Assembly: GCF_006542765.1 (NCBI RefSeq)
Contig: NZ_SKCD01000003.1
Span: forward strand, 124,001 to 188,000
Length of the DNA stretch: 64,000 bases
Direction of reading: 5' to 3'
Source: Paenibacillus luteus
Lineage (GTDB): Bacteria > Bacillota > Bacilli > Paenibacillales > Paenibacillaceae
Of the stretch, positions 27,357-36,413 are shown piece after piece (position 1 is the stretch's first letter; each line of letters starts with the position of its first letter). The notes under the pieces were generated by a model. It was not told where the DNA came from. It saw only the letters and a list, made by a program, of their open reading frames with translations, and made no database searches. The position numbers and the translations under genes were made by a program.

Positions 27357-29906
27357 TTGTTTATACAAATTAAAATTGAAATTCCCCAAGCTCGCAAATC
27401 CATTGTATCCAGGCCAGGGCTGATCGACAAATTAAATGACGGATTGGAGTCCAAGCTTACGCTTGTTACCGCACCGGCCGGTTATGGCAAAACGACAGCG
27501 CTCAGCACATGGGCCAAACAATGTGGATCTCCAGTAGCGTGGGTTTCCCTGGATAAACTGGATGACGATTGGGCTTCGTTCTGGAACTGCGTATTAATCT
27601 CCATTCGTGAGAGAATTCCCGCTTTCGGGGAGATGCTGACATTACTTACGGATGCGGAGTCAGCTGCGGCGTTCAATTCGGGAATATCCGCGCTCTTGAA
27701 TGAGCTGAATCAACTGAATGAATCGCTTATCCTCGTTCTAGACGACTATCATGTCATCACTTTGCCGGCCATTCACCATTCCCTGAGCTATCTGCTTGAG
27801 TATTTGCCTCCCCATGTCCATCTATTTATTTCCAGTCGTTCGGGGCTTACTTTTCCTACCGCCAGACTAATCGCTAAAGGCGAGATGCTGCAGCTCGATA
27901 TGAAGGATTTACAGTTTAGTTTGGACGAAGGTGTTGTTTTTTTTCGAGAATTGATGAAAATCTCATTAACAAATGAGCAGATACGCGAACTGTTTCGACA
28001 AACGGAGGGATGGGTGAGCGGACTTCAACTTGCGGCGATTTCGCTTAAGAACAGCAGCAACCTTGCTGCTTCCATTCACCAATTCAACGGACAGCAGCGG
28101 CATATCTCCAGATTCCTGCTAGAAGAGGTATATGGGAACCTGACGGAATCGATTCAGCAATTTTTACTTGCGACGTCCTTGCTCAGCCGGATGAACCGGG
28201 ATTTGTGCCAGGCAGTCACATGGCACACAGACAGCCAGGAGCAGTTGGATCGACTGGAGCAGCTCAATTTGTTTCTCATTCCATTGGATGACAGGCGTGA
28301 GTGGTATCGATACCATCATCTGCTATCGGATTTTTTGCAGCAGCTTGGCGCCAAAGAGCATCCAAAGAAGTGGATGAAATTCCATGTTCGCGCCGCGAAT
28401 TGGTTTGAAAAACAAGGATTCATGGAGGAAGCAGTGGAGCATTATATCAAGGCTCAGAAGGTAGATGATGCTCTTCGATTAATTGAACATCTTCTTCCAG
28501 AGCTCATGCATTCGAAGGTACATGTGCTAATAAGGTGGATTACGTCCCTACCCGAAGGCAGCTATGAACACAAACCCACGTTCGAATTATTCTATATATC
28601 CAAGTTAATGGAAATTGGGAATTGGAACAAAGCCTTGCAACGAGCTGAACAAGCTGAGATTCGGTTTGAAACCCTCCGGACTGTTATTCCTGAACAGGAA
28701 TGGAAGCATTTGATGGGCAATCTCTATTATTGCTGTGGAATCATCTGTTATCTGCAAAGAAACTTGACTAGAACGTCACATTATTTTGAGCAGCTTGATT
28801 ATTATTTGCCGGAAGGCAGCAGCTTTCAGAATATAAGAAGCAATCGATATCAAGACTATTATCTGTTCACGGATCTACTCTCGCTTAACAATGATCTTCA
28901 AGTCGTGGAGCAATTCCTGTTGAAGTGGATTCAAGCCTGGGAGAAGAAAGAGCATTATCCGTTTATTGGTTTTCTATATATTCCTTATTGCATGCTTCTC
29001 TACGAGCAGAATCGTCTGGAAGAGGCTGAACTGTATCTTGGACAGGCGATGGAAAGAGAGGATTTACAGCATAACATGTGGATGAGAGTTCAGCTTCATC
29101 TGATTTCGTCATGGCTAGAGCAGGCTCATGGCAGAGATCGTGAAGCCATCGAAGCGCTGGACCGGTTCGGTTCACGCATTGAATCGCCAGATCATGATCT
29201 AATTATGCAGATTATCCAGAAAGAGCAAGCACATCTGTTGCTGCGTCAAGGTCATATCCAGAAGGCTATCGATTGGTCGGAACAAAGCGGACTGTTGCAT
29301 ACCGATGAGGTCACACTGCAGCACATGGAGGAATATCTGGTGCTGGCAAGAGTGCTTGCGGCAAGTAAACGGATGATGGAAGCGTATCATTTAATGAATA
29401 TACTGGAACAATTGGCCGAGAAAGAGAAATGTTTAAGAATTCATATCAAGCTGTTGGTAGTGAAGAGTTCTATTCTTCGGTATTCGGATCAGCCACAAGC
29501 CGCACTTGTACCCTTGAAGACGGCTCTGCAACTATCAGAACCGACGAATTATATTCGCAGTTTCATCGATGAAGGACCAGTGGTGGCCGAGATGCTCATT
29601 GATCTGTTGGAAACTCAGCATGAACAGCAAGTTGAGGCAGTGTCCCTCAGGTATGCTGCAAAGCTGCTAAAGGCATCCCTCGCCATGCATACAGACGTGC
29701 TGCCCGCTGAAATGCGATTGACGGAGCAGGAGGCGAAAGTACTCCATTGGATCGCTGAAGGATTAATTAACAAGGAGATCGCCCCCCGAATGCAAATCTC
29801 GCTTGATACTGTGAAATTTCATGTGAAAAACATTTATCGCAAGTTAGGCGTGCAAAGCCGCTCCCAAGCGATTCTGAAGGTGAAGCCATATCATCATCTC
29901 ATGTAA
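27357..29906 (+). CDS. MalT-like LuxR family ATP-dependent regulator
   Basis: Large STAND-type activator of 849 residues. Walker A is at residues 39-47 (APAGYGKTT) and the Walker B-like strand is LILVLDDYHVI. A helical, TPR-like region fills residues about 350-750. The C-terminal LuxR helix-turn-helix is complete (LTEQEAKVLHWIAEGLINKEIA, then DTVKFHVKNIYRKLGV). GGAGGTG at 27341-27347 overlaps GTG 27345 but is well spaced for TTG 27357, which is therefore preferred. MalT-like proteins bind an inducer and ATP, oligomerise and activate neighbouring promoters. The operon starting at 30096 on the same strand is the obvious candidate target, which is inference. Confidence 0.9.
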   Translation: MFIQIKIEIPQARKSIVSRPGLIDKLNDGLESKLTLVTAPAGYGKTTALSTWAKQCGSPVAWVSLDKLDDDWASFWNCVLISIRERIPAFGEMLTLLTDAESAAAFNSGISALLNELNQLNESLILVLDDYHVITLPAIHHSLSYLLEYLPPHVHLFISSRSGLTFPTARLIAKGEMLQLDMKDLQFSLDEGVVFFRELMKISLTNEQIRELFRQTEGWVSGLQLAAISLKNSSNLAASIHQFNGQQRHISRFLLEEVYGNLTESIQQFLLATSLLSRMNRDLCQAVTWHTDSQEQLDRLEQLNLFLIPLDDRREWYRYHHLLSDFLQQLGAKEHPKKWMKFHVRAANWFEKQGFMEEAVEHYIKAQKVDDALRLIEHLLPELMHSKVHVLIRWITSLPEGSYEHKPTFELFYISKLMEIGNWNKALQRAEQAEIRFETLRTVIPEQEWKHLMGNLYYCCGIICYLQRNLTRTSHYFEQLDYYLPEGSSFQNIRSNRYQDYYLFTDLLSLNNDLQVVEQFLLKWIQAWEKKEHYPFIGFLYIPYCMLLYEQNRLEEAELYLGQAMEREDLQHNMWMRVQLHLISSWLEQAHGRDREAIEALDRFGSRIESPDHDLIMQIIQKEQAHLLLRQGHIQKAIDWSEQSGLLHTDEVTLQHMEEYLVLARVLAASKRMMEAYHLMNILEQLAEKEKCLRIHIKLLVVKSSILRYSDQPQAALVPLKTALQLSEPTNYIRSFIDEGPVVAEMLIDLLETQHEQQVEAVSLRYAAKLLKASLAMHTDVLPAEMRLTEQEAKVLHWIAEGLINKEIAPRMQISLDTVKFHVKNIYRKLGVQSRSQAILKVKPYHHLM

Positions 29907-29934
29907 CGCGATAGCTACCCGTTTTCCCCGTCAC

Positions 29935-29961
29935 CCTACCTATTTAGGTAGGTTTTTTTTT
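29935..29961 (+). terminator. Rho-independent terminator of LuxR-type regulator
   Basis: CCTACCTA (29935-29942) pairs perfectly with TAGGTAGG (29945-29952) and is followed by nine T. It separates the regulator transcript from the operon at 30096. Confidence 0.88.
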
Positions 29962-30095
29962 ATGACCGACCATCTTAGAATATAGCTAAATGGAACTTCA
30001 GAAAAGCAGGGGACGGCGCTTAAGGCTTAGGCCAAAATCGTAAAGTCACTAATAAGCAACTTCTGAAATGACAATGAATAAAAAGGAGTGCTTTT

Positions 30096-31631
30096 ATGTC
30101 TATAATCTCCAAGGATTTAGTTGAACTTGTACAAGCCATGCAAAACGAGCCTACAACCAATCAATGGGATATCGTCTGTTCCTACAATGTTGAGCAATTA
30201 AACAACTTTTTACTTGCACAGTATGATGCGGGGAGTTTGGCCAGAGAGATTCAACTAAGTACAGATCGCGAAGATCCATTATCGGGGTCAAAATATACAA
30301 TTCGTTACCATATTCAATTTGCTTCTCCAAAGCTGTCATTTGTCAGCGGCAGATCCGGCTATGCCAGCTTAATTATGCCTATCATCGAGGCAAGTTCCTA
30401 TTCTATTCTACCTGAAGGCTCGGATAAACCTACTAGAACAATTGAGATTCCTGCCGGCAAATATAGTATTCATGCGATCGTCCCGCTTGCAGCGATTTGC
30501 GGCGATACAGGCAAAGTGGTTGAACAAGGCGGAATTATCGAGTTCAATGACAGTAAAGAACATGATACGCATGTCATTATTCATTTTAGAAACGAAAAAG
30601 GAACCACCTATGCCATTAAACCAGATCCGGAGCCTAAAGATAGAGACCCGCTTGTCACTTACTTTTTACCGGTTCTAAGCGAATATTTCCAAACAAAAAT
30701 TAGTGAAATCGATTACGCGTTGTCCACGTTAAACAATAAAATTCCGAGCTCCGGCCAAACGGTTCTAACGCCATCGTCTTTCGTATTTGCCTCCATGGGC
30801 GACGATGAAGACGGGGTTCTAAGCTTATATATCCAAACAAAGGAAAGCGGCAATCCTCCCGGTAGCTTGTCGCCTGCATTCCAGCCTAATGATCAATCCA
30901 TGTCTCCTATACCAATTGGCTATTCAGCTTCCTTGATCCTTTCTAACTCTTTGGTGAATAAAGCATTCCTACAACCGGAATTGGCTCAATTAAGATATGA
31001 ATATCCTGATGATACCGGACAAGAAGGCATAGTCGTGAAACCAAATCCTCCCATTGCTGCTATCGCTGGAGTAACAGATTTAACAGGAGTATCAGGGCCA
31101 AGGGGACCTTTCATACATGATAAATGGGAGTACAAACAAATAGGTGGAAATTATGAAGCCGATTCCCTTCATTTGGAGATACAAGAGGGGGAACTGTACC
31201 TTCATTGGAGAGTAGTAGCACTTTCATCTTGGTTGGATATTTCAAGAATACTAGATAATAACGGTATAGTAATGGGAGAAGTAAGGATTACTGTAACGTT
31301 AAACAAAGGACCGATACCTATTACCCTAGATGAGAATGATATCATTCGTCCAGTTTTAAATGTGACACGTGGCGACTTTATACTTGAATTTGAAAAAGTG
31401 AAATTGGATTCGGATATTTTAGGTGGTAAAAGCAGTATTCCTCCCTTGTATTCTCAAGAACTTCCTTTGATTATACCTTCCATTTATCTTGAATTTCATG
31501 GGTTGAATTTTCTCAACACAACAAACTTACTGGCACCTGGCAAACATATGATTCAATTTGACAAGTCGCAAGGAATTAAAACACCGTATGACTTTATTAT
31601 CGTAGGACAAGTCGTCCAGGGAGAAGGATAA
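30096..31631 (+). CDS. P47/OrfX-like (TULIP-type) protein, operon gene A
   Basis: Protein of 511 residues without signal peptide or membrane segment. The N-terminus (NQWDIVCSYNVEQLNNFL, residues 22-39) and the middle pattern (NKIPSSG, then PSSFVFASMGDDEDGVLSLY, a Ser/Pro-rich stretch and GYSASLILSNSLVNKAF) follow the order seen in the clostridial P47 protein encoded with OrfX1-3 beside botulinum neurotoxin genes, a family with tubular lipid-binding (TULIP) folds. This is recognition by eye, so remote. AAAAGGAG precedes the ATG. Gene B follows after two bases. No neurotoxin or NTNH gene is in the window. A lipid-binding or toxin-accessory role is inference; the protein could also be a TULIP protein with an unrelated job. 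Confidence 0.6.
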   Translation: MSIISKDLVELVQAMQNEPTTNQWDIVCSYNVEQLNNFLLAQYDAGSLAREIQLSTDREDPLSGSKYTIRYHIQFASPKLSFVSGRSGYASLIMPIIEASSYSILPEGSDKPTRTIEIPAGKYSIHAIVPLAAICGDTGKVVEQGGIIEFNDSKEHDTHVIIHFRNEKGTTYAIKPDPEPKDRDPLVTYFLPVLSEYFQTKISEIDYALSTLNNKIPSSGQTVLTPSSFVFASMGDDEDGVLSLYIQTKESGNPPGSLSPAFQPNDQSMSPIPIGYSASLILSNSLVNKAFLQPELAQLRYEYPDDTGQEGIVVKPNPPIAAIAGVTDLTGVSGPRGPFIHDKWEYKQIGGNYEADSLHLEIQEGELYLHWRVVALSSWLDISRILDNNGIVMGEVRITVTLNKGPIPITLDENDIIRPVLNVTRGDFILEFEKVKLDSDILGGKSSIPPLYSQELPLIIPSIYLEFHGLNFLNTTNLLAPGKHMIQFDKSQGIKTPYDFIIVGQVVQGEG

Positions 31632-31633
31632 TC

Positions 31634-33307
31634 ATGCCTAGATTAAAAGATGGTATCAGGTTCAGAGCTTATTATAATGCAGCAGTAGCGGTCATTAGGA
31701 GAACAGGATTAGAACCTTATACGACGCAATTAAATGAAGGACAAGCTTTATACCGTTATACTGGTTTTTGGGAGAACAAGTCTACAGCACCAAGAGATAT
31801 AGTAACAGTAAAGCTTCCACCTCAACTAGATAAAGGTAATCGTTGGACCGGTGTGGATGAGAAAGATAATGATGGCACTCAAGGCGTATACTTTTCTTCA
31901 GAAGCAGAAGGACATCTTGATACGAACTTCCCTGAATATCAACGATATCAAAATCCCGCTGGGAAGACGATTGTTAAAATATGTGTTCTGATACACAATC
32001 CAGGAGAAAAACCCCGTTGGCAAACACTCAATGCCAATGATGCAAAATCAATGGCTCTAGTTACTGTTTCGGACCAAAAGACTCTTTTAAATTTGACTCA
32101 TGATAACAATCCAAGCAATATAAATAACAAAAAAAATAAAGAAAATATACATCATTTAATATTTGAAGAGGCCAAGAAACAGAATCCTGAAGTTTTTAAA
32201 CCAGATGAAACGATAGATGAGGTATATAATGATTATGAGATTGCCGATTACAATCGAGCAATAGCTAAAGCCGTATTTGATGAAACGCCAGTTGACGGTA
32301 TATTGGTAACATCTGTACAAGATGTTGAAAGTTCAAATGTAGTGATAAAAAGTGAATATAACACGCCTATTGATCGTTTGAAGGTGCAGGGTATAATGAC
32401 CTGGTATCGTAATAATGAAACAGGTGAATATACGAAATCATACACAGTAAATGATCTGAGTATTAACAAGAAAATTGGAACTACAGAGTATGAAGGCAAT
32501 ATGGACAAAGAAGAGATGGACGAAATTTGGAGTGATCTAGCTGAATCCGCACAGCAAATTGGTGAATATTTGGACAGGGGAAATGTTTGGGTAAATGCAT
32601 GCAAAGATATTGATAAGAGAATCCATTCAGAAGTAGCTAAGAGATTAGAGGCTATGGAGGATCCATTTACTCAAGACATGGATCAAGTGGAGGAGCAACT
32701 GTTAAATTACGATCTTTTGGAGTCTGTACAAAAAGAGATTAGTGATTTCGTCATCCAATCGGCAATGGTAAACGAAAGTGTATTTAACAGCCTATTTAAG
32801 GAGATTCATCTTGATGGTGTTACTAGCCTACTTAATGAAGAAATTGTAGAACCTCAGTTTAAAAAACTTGATACATTAGACGCTTCTCAAAACTACATTA
32901 GAATGAGGGTTCGAGAAGAATTAGTTGCAAATAAAGCTCACTGGTTGGAGGAAAATGCTTCAACCATTCAACAAAAGCTGACGCAAGCAAACACCACTAT
33001 AACCGAAACAAGTGAAGAGTTGCAGACCAAGCGAAGCTCCTTAAACGAACTTAACGAAATGCTAACAAAAGAACCGGAAGATGATATGGACAAAAATTAT
33101 ATGCAATTGAAAATGAATCTTCAAAGCGAAATCATGGAATTGGAAAGGAAGGCAGAGGAAGCTAATTCAGAGAGAGAAAATGCAGAACGTGAGCTGGAAA
33201 AAAAGGAAAGGGAAAAACAAGAAAATGAAAATAAACGAGGGCAATGGGATGATGTGATCGAAGAACGCCGACGCCTATTTGAAGGGGGTGTACATCCAAA
33301 TGAGTAG
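31634..33307 (+). CDS. Unknown protein, RES/ART-like N-terminus plus coiled coil, operon gene B
   Basis: Protein of 557 residues, not recognised as a whole. Residues about 30-240 show a pattern reminiscent of RES or ADP-ribosyltransferase folds, which act on NAD+: Arg41 in ALYRYTGFW, GVYFSSEAE at 84-92 followed by acidic residues, a hydrophobic strand TIVKICVLI, and DGILVTSV with Ser227 before VVIKS. This assignment is tentative. Residues about 430-550 are strongly charged heptad-like helix (Glu/Lys/Gln-rich), a likely coiled coil. There is no signal peptide. The gene is markedly AT-rich, especially 32090-32160, compared with its neighbours. It begins two bases after gene A and overlaps gene C by eight bases, so all three are made together. 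Confidence 0.45.
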   Translation: MPRLKDGIRFRAYYNAAVAVIRRTGLEPYTTQLNEGQALYRYTGFWENKSTAPRDIVTVKLPPQLDKGNRWTGVDEKDNDGTQGVYFSSEAEGHLDTNFPEYQRYQNPAGKTIVKICVLIHNPGEKPRWQTLNANDAKSMALVTVSDQKTLLNLTHDNNPSNINNKKNKENIHHLIFEEAKKQNPEVFKPDETIDEVYNDYEIADYNRAIAKAVFDETPVDGILVTSVQDVESSNVVIKSEYNTPIDRLKVQGIMTWYRNNETGEYTKSYTVNDLSINKKIGTTEYEGNMDKEEMDEIWSDLAESAQQIGEYLDRGNVWVNACKDIDKRIHSEVAKRLEAMEDPFTQDMDQVEEQLLNYDLLESVQKEISDFVIQSAMVNESVFNSLFKEIHLDGVTSLLNEEIVEPQFKKLDTLDASQNYIRMRVREELVANKAHWLEENASTIQQKLTQANTTITETSEELQTKRSSLNELNEMLTKEPEDDMDKNYMQLKMNLQSEIMELERKAEEANSERENAERELEKKEREKQENENKRGQWDDVIEERRRLFEGGVHPNE

Positions 33308-36131
33308 TGATACAATTCTAGTTCCCAATATACTTCTTTCTCAACCGCTTGAAGATTTTCAAATCGTTAAGATCAACAACAACCTGATTGTTGTGAGTGT
33401 AAGAGATTTACTGCAAATTGACCCGCGAGCTGAATTCGGCGACGATTATTCGGATAGAGACCATGTATATATTTATACCGAGGGTATGCTATTATCGACT
33501 GCATTCCGATTGAAGAACGGCGTAATATCCGCCCACTCTCTTTCCGTTGCCGGCAAGGGCGTGCTTGATGTTTCTGGAAAGCAGGGAAGCAGTGAATTGA
33601 TTCGAAAATCGATCGAGTCAGGTATAAGCGGAGGTGATGGGGAGTCGGGGGGGAACTTATCTATTTATGTAGAAACGGCAGATGTCCAATCTCCGATTCT
33701 CCATGTTTCAGCATGTGGTGGATCAGGGGGCGCAGGCCAGAGCGGATCAGTACAAGGCGGATACGGGGGAAGCGGCGGCAACGGCGGCAACGGCGGTAAC
33801 GTGGTAGTGCTTATGGGATCGTCTTATTTAGATTGGCTTTCCAGGCTTAGACAAATTGATCAGCTATCGACGTTAGACGGAATACAAAATGGAATAGTTG
33901 AATTGCTGACGCTGATCCCCGATGCAGAAGATCTTTCTGACATAAGAGAAACTTTAGCCGGTGCATTGAGGGAAGCTGCAGTGGTGGAAACGAATCTCTT
34001 TACAATACCAGTTGCAATGGAAATTATCCATTCAGCATTTGAAAACGTTTCATTTACGCTTCAAGGACTTTTAAGGAATTTGAATATGTCCTTACAATCG
34101 TCTATTGATGTATCTGGCGGAAATTACGGCGTATATGGAGATGGCTTAACGAATGGCGATAATGGAGATATGGGAAAGCCGGGCACTTTGCAGAATATCT
34201 TATTTGATAAACCACTGAACCTGATTGAAAAATCATATTCGCCCTTTATGATGATTCATCCGAGTCAATGCACCCGCTTACTGGAAAAGATCAAGTTAAT
34301 GTATTTGACCATCGATCCCGTATCAAATCCGCAAGGCGTTAAGGATATTCTGATTTTACTTCTGCGTTTGCAATCCCGTACAGCCTTATTCAATAGCGCG
34401 AAAGACGATTCCGAGCTCGTGAAATTTTACAACGAGAATGAAGCGATGATTGGTGCAGTGGGTGCCGTTACACAATTAAGAAATGTTTACAACCAATCCA
34501 CGAACTTCCTTAATCAACTTAAGAACGGCATGGATATGTTCGGCTTTGATAGCACCCACGTGCCGTTAGTGTCCTTTGAAGTCTATGAGAAGACATTAGA
34601 TGAGCTCATCGACAACTTTGGTATGCTGCAAACCGTATACAACAACTATTTTCAACAACTGAAAGACAATACAGCTGAAATGGAGCATGTGAAGCAGGCA
34701 AGAGATTCCATAACTATCATTAAAAGAAATGCGCAAGATGACATCGATCAATTAAAACATCGTGTTCTAAAATTGGAGAAGGTGATTGATAGCTATCAGT
34801 ATATTTTGCCTCCCTTGAAAAAAAAGCTGTTAGATGCCTTAACTAGTCTTGAAGTAGATATTAAAGAATACTTTGATTTTAATATAGATAATTTGATTCA
34901 TTCATTATCAACTTTAGCCTTTGCCCCGGAATCTGTTTTTATGATCGCTGCTACGATCGGTGAGTTTATTCACAACGCAGAGACAAAAATTACGAACGAC
35001 AAGGGTATACCGGTAAATAAGAAGTATATGGTTAGGCAGATAAGTACGGTAGAAGCTGACATAAACAGTTTAGAAGAAGGCTATAACTTACTGAATAACG
35101 GAACGTTATCTCCCGACGATCCTTCTGCGGGAAAGTTGATTGCATCCGAAAAAGAACTTCTCAGCTTTTTAGACGATTTTTATGAAAACTTCCCGAAACA
35201 ATTAGACCATTTAAAAAAAGTATTTCAAGATTACATCACGCCGATTATTGCAAGAAACAATGAAATCTTATCTTATAACGCTAGCGTCGTTCTCATGATG
35301 AAAAAACTCGAATTGATTGGTAACGCAGATGCTCAAAGTCAACAGCTAAATGACGTTGTTCTGGATCGTATGTCTCCGGATGTTCCGGATCTCGTCACTT
35401 TTATGTCCAGTACAATTTATTTGGCAAGGAATCAAATCATAGAGATGCTGGATTTAACGGCTCGCGCTTACCGGTTCTGGTCTCTATCCGATCATCATTC
35501 GCTATCTAGTATTTATCAAGGCAAATCACTTCCGCAAATCAATTACGCAACGTTATTAGCAATAAAAAACCAATTAATTAGCGCTTCTCTGAGAACGGAA
35601 GAAAGCTTCGGAACGGATAGCTCAGCATTCAAAGGTTTAATTTATGAGCTTTCACCAGAAGCTGTCGATTTCTTCATAGAATCGAAACAAGCTATGATTC
35701 TTATTCCAACCGTTACGTTAGGAACAACTCTTAAGAACGGCGACAGCATGAATCCATTTGCGAGAATGGCCAATGTAAGAGTAAAGCAGGTTAGAGTTTG
35801 GATCGATGGGGTAAAAACGGCCGATAACCAGGTAAGGGTTCATATTACACATTCGGGCAAAGAGGAAATTGTCAGCCAGTCCGGTGAAGTATTCAGCTTT
35901 ACTCATGAACCAGTCAATAAGCCTTTTATTTACAAATTAGATTCGTTAGAAGTCATTGAAGAAGTCAATTTCGGCATGAAAGAAGGCAAATCAAATTATG
36001 CAGCGTTAGGTCCGTTTACAACGTGGAATATCTCCGTTAATGACGACGACAATAATCAACTTGATTTATCCGAAGTTACCGGCATTCGGTTTGAATTCAG
36101 TGGAACTAATTATGATTTCGATAGTAACTAA
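33300..36131 (+). CDS. Large helical protein with Gly-rich segment, possible pore-former, operon gene C
   Basis: Protein of 943 residues, not assigned to a family. ATG 33300 (GGGGGTG 9 bases upstream) overlaps the gene B stop. Visible order: beta-rich N-terminus; Gly-rich segment at residues 138-166 (GGYGGSGGNGG); long helices at about 325-530 with coiled-coil character at 425-500; a hydrophobic stretch at 536-556 (LAFAPESVFMIAATIGEFI); more helices to about 730, including LDLTARAYRFWSL; and a beta-rich C-terminus from about 800 with LGPFTTWNISV and LDLSEVTGIRFEFSG, similar in style to the beta-sandwiches of Tc-type insecticidal toxins. A hydrophobic hairpin inside a long helical bundle recalls alpha-pore-forming toxins such as ClyA and Hbl. 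All functional reading is inference. Confidence 0.45.
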   Translation: MSSDTILVPNILLSQPLEDFQIVKINNNLIVVSVRDLLQIDPRAEFGDDYSDRDHVYIYTEGMLLSTAFRLKNGVISAHSLSVAGKGVLDVSGKQGSSELIRKSIESGISGGDGESGGNLSIYVETADVQSPILHVSACGGSGGAGQSGSVQGGYGGSGGNGGNGGNVVVLMGSSYLDWLSRLRQIDQLSTLDGIQNGIVELLTLIPDAEDLSDIRETLAGALREAAVVETNLFTIPVAMEIIHSAFENVSFTLQGLLRNLNMSLQSSIDVSGGNYGVYGDGLTNGDNGDMGKPGTLQNILFDKPLNLIEKSYSPFMMIHPSQCTRLLEKIKLMYLTIDPVSNPQGVKDILILLLRLQSRTALFNSAKDDSELVKFYNENEAMIGAVGAVTQLRNVYNQSTNFLNQLKNGMDMFGFDSTHVPLVSFEVYEKTLDELIDNFGMLQTVYNNYFQQLKDNTAEMEHVKQARDSITIIKRNAQDDIDQLKHRVLKLEKVIDSYQYILPPLKKKLLDALTSLEVDIKEYFDFNIDNLIHSLSTLAFAPESVFMIAATIGEFIHNAETKITNDKGIPVNKKYMVRQISTVEADINSLEEGYNLLNNGTLSPDDPSAGKLIASEKELLSFLDDFYENFPKQLDHLKKVFQDYITPIIARNNEILSYNASVVLMMKKLELIGNADAQSQQLNDVVLDRMSPDVPDLVTFMSSTIYLARNQIIEMLDLTARAYRFWSLSDHHSLSSIYQGKSLPQINYATLLAIKNQLISASLRTEESFGTDSSAFKGLIYELSPEAVDFFIESKQAMILIPTVTLGTTLKNGDSMNPFARMANVRVKQVRVWIDGVKTADNQVRVHITHSGKEEIVSQSGEVFSFTHEPVNKPFIYKLDSLEVIEEVNFGMKEGKSNYAALGPFTTWNISVNDDDNNQLDLSEVTGIRFEFSGTNYDFDSN

Positions 36132-36201
36132 GCAAGGATCTAACGCAAATACCGGATCGATCCGCCTCTTTTTGTAGTCAAGAATCTGCTATATGCAAAT
36201 A

Positions 36202-36228
36202 AAAAAGCCGCTGAATCGGCTTTTTTTG
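36202..36228 (+). terminator. Rho-independent terminator of three-gene operon
   Basis: AAAAAAGCCG (36202-36211) pairs perfectly with CGGCTTTTTT (36218-36227) around a 6-base loop and runs into T. It lies 70 bases after the gene C stop and closes the operon. Confidence 0.9.
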
Positions 36229-36413
36229 ATGTCTATTCTATTTGTATTGCTTAGCGGAGCTTAGAGCGATGCGAGTAAGTCCTGACAGAATGGGCGAACA
36301 TCAGCCGTGGCAATACCGATAACAGACAGCGCCTAACGTATTGCAAGGATTGCTCCGGTTGTGGCAGTCGGACGTCCGCGCATATTTCGTCTACAAAATG
36401 GCGCCGGAACATT

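Noticed and set aside
33770..33800. GGCGGCAAC tandem repeats
   Set aside because: Short coding repeats for Gly-Gly-Asn within gene C; too short and not spaced as a CRISPR.
30096..36131. Prophage or phage-tail-like module
   Set aside because: The three proteins show no tail, capsid or lysis features, and no integrase, terminase or holin genes lie nearby.
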